Shown: positions 45,870-55,600 of the stretch, in pieces
How the letters are laid out: each line of letters opens with the position of its first letter
Position numbering within the stretch: position 1 is the first letter of the stretch
NCBI RefSeq assembly: GCF_014306625.1
Contig: NZ_JACRYL010000010.1
Span: 108,642-172,641 of the forward strand
Length of the DNA: 64,000 bases
Reading direction: 5' to 3'
DNA from: Pedobacter fastidiosus
Lineage (GTDB): Bacteria > Bacteroidota > Bacteroidia > Sphingobacteriales > Sphingobacteriaceae
Notes under the pieces: model-generated
What the model was told of the DNA's origin: nothing
Database searches by the model: none
What the model saw: only the letters and a program-made list of their open reading frames with translations
Position numbers and translations under genes: made by a program

Positions 45870-48394
45870 CTAATCTTTTCTGGTTTTTTTAATCGGGTCT
45901 GAATCGAAAAAGATCCCACTCAAAACGGGGTTATCTCCCCTAACTAGGTTTATTCTAAATTTTGCAGATTTGTTGTATGCATAAGTTAAATACGTGCCAC
46001 CGCTACAGCTTTCTACAATTTTAACTGGGGCAATTAATTTTGAAGTTTTTTCATCAAATAATTCCACCGAAATTTTCCGGCCTTTATTATCCCAATCTAA
46101 AAAATATAGAGATACCTTATAGTCTTGATTCCCTTTTATGCCGATGGTTGTGGTAAAAGTATTTCCAATTTGATCTGCATCCATAGCAAATAAACAGGCT
46201 GCGGTTCTGGGAAAACCGTTTCTTCGATCGGGAGCAAGGGCGTTCTGGCTGGTTGTTGCCGGATTCCAGACTGTATTTAATGGTAGATTATTGCCTTTAA
46301 CTTTGTAATAATTTATAGCAGAAACGTAATTGGGAAGAGATTTTTTATCAATCCCATTTCCTTCGTAGTTGCAAAGTATATAACCATCCTTTCCGTAAGT
46401 TTTTCCCCAGTTTCCATGAGTAGTTGTATCTATTCCGGTAAACTTCGATTCAAAAATTTCTTTAGCTTCATAATATCGTGGCGTAGTTCCTTTGTACTTC
46501 ACAGTAATCGAATATTTCCCTGGAAATACATCTTTAAGGTAAACAAATTCAGCATCTTCTACGGCATTGTTAATCCCTTAACCGGGTGATAAGTTCCATT
46601 CCACACCAGATTCCCATTTACTTTTATGCTTACAATATTTTTTTCAACCTTCGGAATTCCTATCCTACCAACACTTCCAGCAGGCGTTGAAATTGAACAC
46701 AATCCTGTAGAAACATCAAAGCTTGCGCTAATATCTCCCCTTAAAGTTGGTGTTTTACCCGAAACGCTTGTGAGCGTTCTGCCCAGGTGTGGAAGAATAT
46801 CAAATGTTGCAAAACCGGGTGATGTAGGTTTTATCCCAAGCACTTCCTCACTCAGCCATTTTGTAACGCCTGCACCCCACGGATGGCACAAACTGGTATA
46901 ACCACATTGATTGCTCGGTACCACGCCATTAATGCCTACAGCATTATTCCATGATGGACGGTAATCCTCAAAAAAAGTTGTACCGCCATATTTTATTTGT
47001 CCACCCCACAAATCCTGGATCGAACTCAATGCATCATCGTATTTTTTCATCACGGCAAAGGCTTGAATTACAAAATATTGATTGAATGGAGAATAAGAAA
47101 TCCGATTGATTTTATCCGTGAAACTGCTCTCGTAGATGGCATTTATTTCATTGCGATTTAAAAGGCGAGTGGTTACGGCATCCGCACCAGCATGAAGACC
47201 AAATTCTTGATACCAAAGGGGATTTTTTTTAAGTACCACTAACTTTTCATTTGTATAATCACTGTACTTTTTAAATAAATCCATCCGTCCATCGGCTTTC
47301 ATCACTTCAGCAAATTCTTTCCAAACCCGAATAGAAAGCATTTTATAGGCATTTTGTGGCTCTGGTAAATTGGGATGTTCAAATCCTGCACCTAAACGTT
47401 CGTCCCAACCATAAAACTCTAAATTGGGATTAGTTCCATAAATTTTATAGGCATCATCCAACTTAGCACAGGCATTTTCTAAATAGTTCGCAAGTGTATT
47501 TTTATCGCCTGTATATTTATAGTAATCAATTAAACTCAAAACCCAATAAAGTGCATAGCTCTTAATGCCATTACTCTGGGTTGATGTATATGCAATGTTT
47601 TTTTTAATGAAGTCATAGTTTCCAAACGCAACCATTGATGCCGCCTGAGCCGGATGTGCATCACCTGTCCAAGAAAATCGATCACCACGATTCATTAAAA
47701 TTGCACCAAGATAATCTTTAAGCAGGTTTAGTTTTACCGTGTAAGCGCCTGTGTACCAAATTTTAGTGAGTGTAGTATCACTACATGAAAAACTGCCATT
47801 GTAGTTTACGGGTTTTGTTTGACAAACCAACCTTAAACCCGTAATATGCCATGGGCCTACAAAAGATTTAACATGAATCCAACCAAATCTTACCCCTTCA
47901 TACAACTCCGGATTCAGTTCCAAGCGGTAAGTATTGCCATACTTTTTGGGTGATCTTGTTTTTGGTTGATAGTTTGGAGCATAGTCTGGTGGTTGGTTGT
48001 ATTCGCTAATGCTCATTTCTATTTTTCCAGTTAAATCAGGACTATCGAACTCAAGCCAGCCCGCATTGGTTTGGCCGAAATCAAAACGGATATATCCTTC
48101 GCCATTGACCAAAATTACGTTGCTTTTTTTAAAATTAACTGTGTTAAAACTATTTCGATTGGAAGTGATCCACCTAATAGGTTGTAGTATAAAACTCTCC
48201 AAGCCATCCGTTGCTTTGGGTTCTGTCCAATTATATTGAAATATGGGGTCTGGAGAATACGGATTAATAACTCCGGTTTTAGTGGCGGATAATGGAGGAT
48301 AAATGTTTAATTGCGACCTCGCAGATATTCCAAGACACAACAAGCCAATTAAGAAAGGTAATTGTATAATTAATTTGGGTTTTCTATTGCTCAT
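45870..48394 (-). pseudogene. Frameshifted alpha-L-rhamnosidase-like gene (GH78-type)
   Basis: Two ORFs on the minus strand (48394-46559 and 46502-45870) form one gene interrupted by a single-base slip. The first frame ends KGLTMP-stop; the second frame continues the sense as GINNAVEDAEFVYLKDVFPG into the downstream ORF. Adding one G in the GGG at 46575-46577 restores a protein of about 841 residues. The product has a signal peptide (to ARSQ), a six-hairpin-type catalytic region (about 190-530: FSCSDTTLTKIWYTGAYT, MNRGDRFSWTGDAHPAQAA), a rhamnosidase C-terminal-like domain (LPHLGRTLTSVSGKTPTLRG) and an extra beta domain in the second ORF (GKTYGKDGYILCNYEG, KVSLYFLDWDNKGRKISVELF). The homopolymer position makes sequencing error a real alternative to gene death. 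Confidence 0.8.
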
Positions 48395-48639
48395 TGGTTA
48401 TTTGGTTTTCTTTAATTTCAGTAAGTAAAAAAGGGTTTTACAATCTGATTTAGGTTTCCCCCCCCGTAAAAGATGGCAATAAAAATAACCATTACAAACC
48501 TGAATATTTGCTGTTTCAGGCCTCATTTATATGGGATATGATTTCCGAAGATATATTTTTTTATCCAATTGGATAAAAAATGCTTAACGAAACCTTTTAA
48601 CTTTTAGATAGGAAAATGTCTCAATGTATATTGAGTTAA
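48395..48639. promoter_or_regulatory. Upstream region with C8 tract and 24-bp palindrome
   Basis: This 245-bp gap holds the promoter of the rhamnosidase-like gene and the end of the AraC gene. Two structures stand out. A run of eight C at 48458-48465 lies 64-71 bp upstream of the start codon. A perfect 24-bp palindrome at 48557-48580 has arms TTTTTTATCC and GGATAAAAAA around AATT. The palindrome could be an operator; it is AT-rich and ends in A on either strand, so it is a poor terminator. Confidence 0.55.
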
Positions 48640-49464
48640 TTATTCGATTATTGTGCTATTAAGTTCAGTAGGCGCTATGCCAAACCTTTTTTTGAAGGAA
48701 TGCGAGAAGTGCGAAAGGCTCTCAAAGCCTAAGTCAAGGTAAATGGCTGAAGGCTTTTGGCGCTTGGTTTCAATAAAGTATTTAGCGGTATTTAGTCGCT
48801 TTTCTTGCAACCAATGACGTGGTGCTGAGCCAAAGGTTTTTTGAAAGTCGCGTTTGAAAGCCGCTAGGCTACGACCAGTTAACTGTGCAAATTTTTCGAC
48901 GGGAATGTTGAAATGAAAGTTACTGAGCATAAACCTTTCCAAATCTATTTTGTGGTGGTCTGAAAAGTCAAATAAAAAGTTGCGGAGTTGGGGTAAAGCA
49001 AGGAGTAATAATTTAACTCCCTCCTTTACTTTAAGAATGCCCATTTCGTCTGTCATTTCTGCTCCAGAGCTTCGGGCATAAGGAACAATAGACTGAAAAT
49101 ACCCTTGCAGGAATTCGTTTGTTGGAATTAAAATATTGGGAGGACCAGCATATTTTTGGTCTGCTTCGAGCTTTTCTTCCAATGCTATTTTGCGCAGTAA
49201 ATCTTCCTGAAGGGATATAACGATGGTTTCATAGTTTCCGCCAGGCAAAGGTGTTTTGGTAAGCGTACCCAATTGGTTTTTGCCAATCAGCAACATTTCT
49301 CCCCCAATCATAGAAATATGCTGCACTGATGTTTCCAGTATCAACTGCCCAGAAACTTGCAATATCAGGGTATGATAGTTCCATAAGCATGCTTTCTCCT
49401 TCCGCTCTGTAGAGAGATAAGAATAGAAGATTACACCGGGGAGAATTTCTGCTGGACTGGTCAT
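48640..49464 (-). CDS. AraC-family transcriptional regulator
   Basis: The longer ORF (to 49641) overlaps the reductase gene; the start at 49464 (MTSPAEILPGVIFYSYLS) is chosen because it lies 2 bp after the reductase stop and gives a normal 274-residue protein. The N-terminal part (about 10-150) is a cupin-like sensing domain (YHTLILQVSGQLILETSVQHISMIGGEMLLIGK). The C-terminal AraC HTH (about 175-274) includes PVEKFAQLTGRSLAAFKRDFQKTFG and PSAIYLDLGFESLSHFSHSFKKRFG. It is translationally coupled to the aldo/keto reductase, which it probably regulates. Confidence 0.92.
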   Translation of the reverse strand: MTSPAEILPGVIFYSYLSTERKEKACLWNYHTLILQVSGQLILETSVQHISMIGGEMLLIGKNQLGTLTKTPLPGGNYETIVISLQEDLLRKIALEEKLEADQKYAGPPNILIPTNEFLQGYFQSIVPYARSSGAEMTDEMGILKVKEGVKLLLLALPQLRNFLFDFSDHHKIDLERFMLSNFHFNIPVEKFAQLTGRSLAAFKRDFQKTFGSAPRHWLQEKRLNTAKYFIETKRQKPSAIYLDLGFESLSHFSHSFKKRFGIAPTELNSTIIE

Positions 49465-49466
49465 TT

Positions 49467-50438
49467 TTAGCGTTGTAGGTAAGTGCCACCAAGTATAGCG
49501 CCTTTTGCAAAAGTAGCGTTTAAGTTGTGCATTTCTTCTGGCGTAAATACAATGTTCATAGCTTCGATGTTTTCTGGCAGGCGAGATCTTCGGCTCATAC
49601 TCACTAAAGGCATAATGCTTTCTCCCTGCTCTTTTACCCAAGCTATTGCAACCTGTGTTGGTGTATAGCCTTTATTAATTGCAAATTGCTTTAAAAATTC
49701 TACTTTTTCTAAGTTATGAATTAAATTTTCTCCTTGAAAACGAGAGAAATGATTGCGGTAATCATGATCTGGAAGCGGAGCCTTCATCTCACCCGTTAGT
49801 AAGCCTTCAGCAGTATTGGCAAAAGCCACTATACCAATGCCCAATCCCCTCGCTGTCGGAAGCAGTTCTTTTTCTATCTCACGATCGGCCAGCGAATAGC
49901 CAATCTCCAAAGCACTTATGGGGTGAACAGCATTTGCCTTGCGAAGCTGATCGGGTGTGATTTCGGAAACGCCGATGTAACGCACTTTGCCTTCTTTGAT
50001 TAGGTCGGCAACCGTTCCGATGATGTCTTCAACTGGCACACTATCATCCATTCGGCTTGGCTGGTAAAGGTCAATGGCTTCAATACCCAAACGGGTTAGC
50101 GAGTAATTTACAAAATTCTTGATGGCATTTGGATGAAGATCCATTCCCAGCCACTGACCGTTGTGAAAGATTGCTCCGAATTTCACACTGATAAAAGCAT
50201 CGTCACGTCTTCCCTTAATGGCTTTACCAATCAGCATTTCATTATGGCCAGCGCCGTAAAAGTCTCCTGTGTTCAAAAAATTAATTCCACTATCCAAAGC
50301 CTCATGGATGGTAGCAATGCTTTCAGCCTCATTAGGTGTGGGGCCACCCCAGATAGATGACATTCGCATACAGCCCAAACCAAGTCTGGAAACTAACGGG
50401 CCATTTTTGCCCAATTGAATTCTTGTATTGTTTTTCAT
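49467..50438 (-). CDS. Aldo/keto reductase
   Basis: The Met at 50438 (MKNNTRIQLGKNGPLVSRLG) is preferred to the ORF start at 50468 and gives 323 residues. It is a cytoplasmic NADPH-dependent (alpha/beta)8 oxidoreductase: LGLGCMRMS, the catalytic Asp-Tyr in LNTGDFYGAG, the Lys in FISVKFGA, and the cofactor-binding SMSRRSRLPENI. At the position of the catalytic His (usually LYYLHR or YQHR) the sequence reads LYQPSRMDD, so the tetrad His is replaced, a variant that may reduce or change reductase activity. It heads a two-gene operon with the AraC regulator. Substrate unknown. Confidence 0.93.
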   Translation of the reverse strand: MKNNTRIQLGKNGPLVSRLGLGCMRMSSIWGGPTPNEAESIATIHEALDSGINFLNTGDFYGAGHNEMLIGKAIKGRRDDAFISVKFGAIFHNGQWLGMDLHPNAIKNFVNYSLTRLGIEAIDLYQPSRMDDSVPVEDIIGTVADLIKEGKVRYIGVSEITPDQLRKANAVHPISALEIGYSLADREIEKELLPTARGLGIGIVAFANTAEGLLTGEMKAPLPDHDYRNHFSRFQGENLIHNLEKVEFLKQFAINKGYTPTQVAIAWVKEQGESIMPLVSMSRRSRLPENIEAMNIVFTPEEMHNLNATFAKGAILGGTYLQR

Positions 50439-50813
50439 AATACAAAGATCTCGTTTCAAAAGAGTCACGGGTTTCTTGTATAGCTCAAATTACTTGTCTC
50501 TACGGCTCACTTAAAGCTTGCAATAAACCCGTTGAGTTAATATTTACAGCATAATATTTCGAAAAACATATCCATTTTTCTGAGCTGTTAATGTTTCTCT
50601 TTGCCGTAGGAATAAAATAGATCAATTTTTCGGCGAACATCCAACCCAAAACTTTTAACTCTTGTACGATGTTATTTTAGTACAACATATTATTTCAAGA
50701 TTCGAAACTTTAACATAAGCGCCTCACTTTTTATAGATATCATAATGACTATAATCAAAAGAAATAAATGTTGACAGAAATTTATCTCATAAACAATTGT
50801 AAAGAAATTTTAA
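50439..50813. promoter_or_regulatory. Divergent reductase/photolyase region with inverted repeat
   Basis: This 375-bp region separates divergent genes. At 50662-50685 TTGTAC and GTACAA form an inverted repeat with 12 bp between, about 130 bp upstream of the photolyase start. The shape is reminiscent of TGTACA-type boxes of light-responsive MerR regulators (LitR/CarH group), which control photolyase genes in other bacteria, but half-sites and spacing do not match exactly. No ORF is seen. Confidence 0.4.
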
Positions 50814-52205
50814 ATGGCAAAACGCGGTCTGGTTTGGTTTAAGAATGATTTGAGACTGCATGATAACGAGGCGTTAACAAGGGCGCAGGAGGAATGTAAC
50901 GGTCTACTTTTTTGTTACTGCATTGAAAAAAGTGACTATGAGAAATTGCAGCTAGGCTTCCAACGAGTAGATGTGATCCGATTTAAGTTTATGCAACAGT
51001 CTGTTCTTAATTTAAAGAAGAATCTTGAGGCTCTCGGGGCGCACTTAATTGTTGGAGATGTTTCAGCGGTTGTTACCTTGCCCGAGCTGATTGAGGAATA
51101 CGGTATAACAGATGTATATGCCGAAAAGGAGTATGCAACTTACGAACTCGAGTTAATTGATCGCGTTGCGAAGGCTTTGCCAGACACAAGATTCCATTTT
51201 TTTTGGGGCAAAACACTTTACCATGAAGAAGATCTCCCTTTTGAAATTTCTAAAATTCCCCTCACAAGCAAAGCCTATCGGATTCCGGTTGGAAATCAGG
51301 CAGAGCCTCGTAAAACCTTCAGTCGCCCAGCTGAGTTAAATTCTGTTGCTAAAATAAAAACTAAAGATTTTCCTTCTTACAAGCTTTACGGGTTCGATAA
51401 AAAGGAATTTGAAAGTGCAAAGCCTTTTGTTGAGGGTGGCGAAACTGCCGCCTTGGAAAGATTAGAATATTATACATTCAAATCGGAGCTTTTAACAGGT
51501 TATAGATGGAGCAGAAATAAATCTGATGGACTGGACTATAGCTCTAAATTTTCGCCATATTTAGCATTGGGCTGTATTTCACCACGCGAAATATACCAAA
51601 AGATTAAAGATTACGAAGCAAAAGTCAAAAAAAATCAGAGTACTTGGTGGCTCGTTTTTGAGCTGGTGTGGAGAGATTACTTTACATTTAAGGCAATGCG
51701 TTTTGGACGTTCCATATTTCTAACCAAAGGCTATAAAAATAAAAATATAGATTGGGAAAACGACCCTTTAAAGTTTGCGAAATGGTGTCAAGGTAATACA
51801 GGAATTCCTTTTATCGATGCGCACATGAGGCAACTTAACCAAACTGGATATATGAGTAATCGCGGGCGAGTTAACTGCGCCAGCTATCTCGTGCACGATT
51901 TAAAGATAGATTGGACTTGGGGCGCTTCTTATTTTGAATCTAAATTGATCGATTATGATGTCACCTCGAATTGGATGAACTGGCATATGCAGGCATTCGA
52001 AATTTGGTATACCAATCCTGTGCACCAATCCAACAAATACAAGGCACAAGATTTTATCCGGCACTGGGTTCCAGAACTTTTGGAAAAAAATAACATCGAA
52101 GTTCTAATCCCCTGGGCGTTCGATATTCCAGCGTATGCCAAACCTATTGAAGTATATAAAAAGTGGGGCAGGGCAATTGGCTTAATCCAAAAACTGACAG
52201 TTTGA
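50814..52205 (+). CDS. Cryptochrome/photolyase family flavoprotein (DASH-like)
   Basis: A 463-residue flavoprotein that would use blue light to repair cyclobutane pyrimidine dimers or to sense light. The N-terminal antenna domain (about 1-135) is clear from GLVWFKNDLRLHDNEAL. The FAD-binding domain (about 200-440) has YSSKFSPYLALGCISPREIY, ELVWRDYFTFKA, GNTGIPFIDAHMRQLNQTGYMSNRGR and DYDVTSN. The usual SNYGNW..GAGVGNDPRE segment is changed: after SNW the sequence is MNWHMQAFEIWYTNPVHQSN, about seven residues shorter and without the GVGNDP loop. This suggests a distinct subgroup rather than a standard DASH enzyme. No partner gene is adjacent on the same strand. Confidence 0.88.
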   Translation: MAKRGLVWFKNDLRLHDNEALTRAQEECNGLLFCYCIEKSDYEKLQLGFQRVDVIRFKFMQQSVLNLKKNLEALGAHLIVGDVSAVVTLPELIEEYGITDVYAEKEYATYELELIDRVAKALPDTRFHFFWGKTLYHEEDLPFEISKIPLTSKAYRIPVGNQAEPRKTFSRPAELNSVAKIKTKDFPSYKLYGFDKKEFESAKPFVEGGETAALERLEYYTFKSELLTGYRWSRNKSDGLDYSSKFSPYLALGCISPREIYQKIKDYEAKVKKNQSTWWLVFELVWRDYFTFKAMRFGRSIFLTKGYKNKNIDWENDPLKFAKWCQGNTGIPFIDAHMRQLNQTGYMSNRGRVNCASYLVHDLKIDWTWGASYFESKLIDYDVTSNWMNWHMQAFEIWYTNPVHQSNKYKAQDFIRHWVPELLEKNNIEVLIPWAFDIPAYAKPIEVYKKWGRAIGLIQKLTV

Positions 52206-52667
52206 TTGAGTATGCCAATTTTTTTATCTAGAAAAGAAAACAGTTGGCTTTTGGTGTTCAGATTTAAAACGAGACAAACATTGGATGCTCCCAATCATCA
52301 CTTGTGTTTGCCGGATGCCCTTTCCATAAAAAAATACTTATTAGCATAGTATTCAAAACGAAATTTTGGAACCTTCAGGTTTTGGAAATTGAACAATAAT
52401 TTAATCATTTAGGGTTACTTTTTTAGTTCAAACCAATTGTATTTTAATTTAAGATTATTCAAATTTTTTATAAAATAAGTATAGTGAGATTTAAAGTTGA
52501 TGCCATTCTTCTTTTATAAAAGTTGGGGCATTTCCCCATATTTTGTTTGCATTTTTCCCCAAAAATCCCCACCCCAAAAATTCTATAGGTTTTGAAAGTG
52601 GTTTATATCAATCATTTCGTTCTGGCTTAATAATTGGCTATCCCAATGTGGCTTAACTAGAAATAAT
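52206..52667. other. Gap before the large exported-protein operon; no gene seen
   Basis: 462 bp of AT-rich sequence. It contains a pair of GGGGCA/CCCC-rich stretches (GTTGGGGCATTTCCCCA and TTTTTCCCCAAAAATCCCC near 52525-52570) that can pair locally, but nothing I recognise as a gene. The operon's promoter should be in its right half. Confidence 0.5.
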
Positions 52668-55600
52668 GTGAGCCGGAAATTAAACAAATTAACGCCTGTG
52701 ACTATAACTTTTACATTACGTGTAAGGCTTTTGTCTTTCATTATATCTTTTCTATGTATTTCATTTTCTTACGCCCAGTCGAGCAAAAATTCTGATAGTG
52801 CGAAAGTTAAGCGCTTTGCGATTAACGCAGTAGCGCAATTGGATCAAAACAACCATTATACAGAATACCTAAATCCCACCGATTTAAATGAATTGCCCAT
52901 TGGCCTAAAACGAACAGTTAACAATATAACTTATAAAATAGCCATTAGCAGTGCCGTATTTCATTCAACTTATGCTGAGCTTACCGTATTTGCCAAAGTC
53001 GAGATTCCTCAAAAACCTGGCTCACTGTTTTTCGGTATCAGCGGGCTAAAGCTTTCCTATGAGGGTGGAATAATAGGAGATGCCAAATTGATGTTGTTGG
53101 GTGATATCCCTATAGACATAAACGGGGGCAATAGCAAGGTTATATTAAAGGGCGGCTTCAACTTATCCAATGGGCAGGCAATAGACGATCTGACCTATAT
53201 TACTATGGACTGTAAGGGATTTAAGGAGCTGGGACTTGCTGCTGAAGTTACTTTTCCACGAAACCTTTTGATTCCTTGTGACAATACAGGTGAAATTATA
53301 AAGGATGAAACCAAAAAAGTTACGGGCTCATTTAAAACAGTTGTAAAAGACTGGAATGATATTCTTGTCAATATTAGTTTGCCAAAATTCCAGGTCAATA
53401 AGCTGAATGATGTGGTGTTTACAGTATCAAATGCAACAATAGACCTTAGCGATACGCAAAATAGCCCAGCCATTGCTTTTCCACCAGGATATGAGCTTAA
53501 TTACATGAATTATCCCAGCCCTGCAATGTGGAGAGGTGTATACATTCAGACCTTGGAAGTTATGTTGCCAAAAGCTTTTGCAAAAAGAAACAGTGCTACA
53601 CGGATAAGCTTTGGCGCAAACAACCTGATTATTGATAATAATGGGGTAAGTGGAAGCTTTTACGGGAAAAATATTTTGCCCTACAACGAAGGCTCTGCCT
53701 CGGGCTGGAAATTTTCTGTTGATGAATTTAATGTAGACCTGGAGGCAAACCGATTGGTTGGAGCCGGCTTTAAAGGTAATATAGGCATTCCGATAGCAGA
53801 CAAAGATTCATTAAAATATGAAGCGGTAATAACTACGGATAATAAGTACTGGCTAACCGTTGCGCCAAAAGGCAAAATAGATTTTAGTATCTGGAAAGCT
53901 AAGGTGACCCTCGATTCCAATTCTTATGTTAAACTTTTGGTTGACAACAATAAATTTTTGCCAGAAGCCAATTTAACAGGGAGAATGGATATAGAAGCTG
54001 GTAAAGATTCTTCTTCTACAAAATCACTGGCAAGTTTTAAAGGGATTGAATTTAGGGCCCTACGTTTAAAAACTGTAGCACCTTACCTAACTGTGGAATA
54101 TTTTGGTTATAAAGGAGAACTGAAACTGGCAAACTTTCCTGTTTCCATTGATAATATTGCACTTACTGCAACTGGAGCCAATGCGAGTTTGGCCTTTGGT
54201 CTAAAGGTCACTTTAATGGATGAAGCATTTAAGGCTGATACACGTTTACATCTGGATTCAAAATTTGTACAGGATAACGGTTTCCAAAAATGGAAGTTTG
54301 ACAAGGTTGGGCTTTCGGCAATAGAGATAAAGGGCGTTGATATAGGTGGAGTAACCCTAAATGGCATGATCAACATCATGCAGGACGACCCTATTTACGG
54401 TGATGGCTTTGGAGGCGGCATTAATATCAAGATAAAATCTTTGGGCAACGTAGATGTTAACGTAAGGTCTATTTTTGGGCGCAAAAACTTTAGGTACTGG
54501 TTCGTGGATGGCAAGGCGAAGTTTGGTAATGGCGTACCAATAGCTGGACCACTAAACTTGGAGGGCTTTTCAGGTGGCGTTTATTACAGGATGAGCAAAA
54601 TGAACCAGAACGTAAACTCAGGTTCGTCAAGTTTAATGCCCGAGTACAAACCCGACTCAGCTATGGGGCTGGGCGTAAAGGCCGGGGTCATGTTCAATAT
54701 TACCAAAAGCGAGGTTGCCAATGGGATGGTCGAATTTGAAATGGCTTTTAATAAAAATGGCGGTTTAAGTTATATAGGCCTGTTTGGCAGTGCAAAATTT
54801 ATGGGCAAGATTCCCATTGTAGGCGATTTGCTAGATGAAGCTACTGCTGTATTGGGAGATGTACAGGACCAGATACAGGAAAAGTTGAAAGGCCTGTCCG
54901 ATGCTCTAAAATTGGAAAAACTTGAAAGTATCAAAAAACTGACTATTGATGATCCACAGGCTACCGCAAGGGATGTTAGGACAAAAGTGGATTTTACAGA
55001 GGGTTTGGGCGCTTACGTAGGTATCAGTTATGATTTTCAGAATAAAACCTTCCATGCAAATTTTGATATTTACATTAATGCGGCTATGGGGCTATTGCGT
55101 GGAGTAGGCGCAAATAACCGTGCAGGTTATGCTGTACTTCATTTTGCACCCAAAGAATGGTATGTGTATATGGGTACACCTACCGATCCAATTGGCATAC
55201 AGGTAGGTTTGGGAAGTTTTAGCATCAAAACCCAATCTTATTTTATGCTCGGCACCAAAATACCCGGCTCACCGGCTCCACCACAGGAGGTAGCCGATAT
55301 TCTTGGTGTAGATATGGCTCAGCTGGATTACATGAGGGATTTAAATGCATTGGGAAATGGAAGAGGTTTTGCGTTTGGCTCAAGGCTATCTGTTGAAACA
55401 GGAGATATTACCTTCCTGATTTTATATGCCAATTTTAAAGCTGGTGTTGGTTTCGACCTCATGCTTAAAGAATACCCTGATGCACATTGCGAGGGCAGTT
55501 CTGAACCTATTGGTATACATGGCTGGTATGCAAATGCACAGGCTTATGCCTATTTGCAGGGGGAACTGGGGATAAAAGTCAAGCTATGGTTCCTGAAAGC

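Noticed and set aside
48557..48580. 24-bp palindrome as an intrinsic terminator of the AraC gene
   Set aside because: The stem is AT-rich and is followed by A rather than T in either direction.
51953..52294. 113-residue minus-strand ORF
   Set aside because: It is antisense to the photolyase 3' end; its composition follows the photolyase codons.
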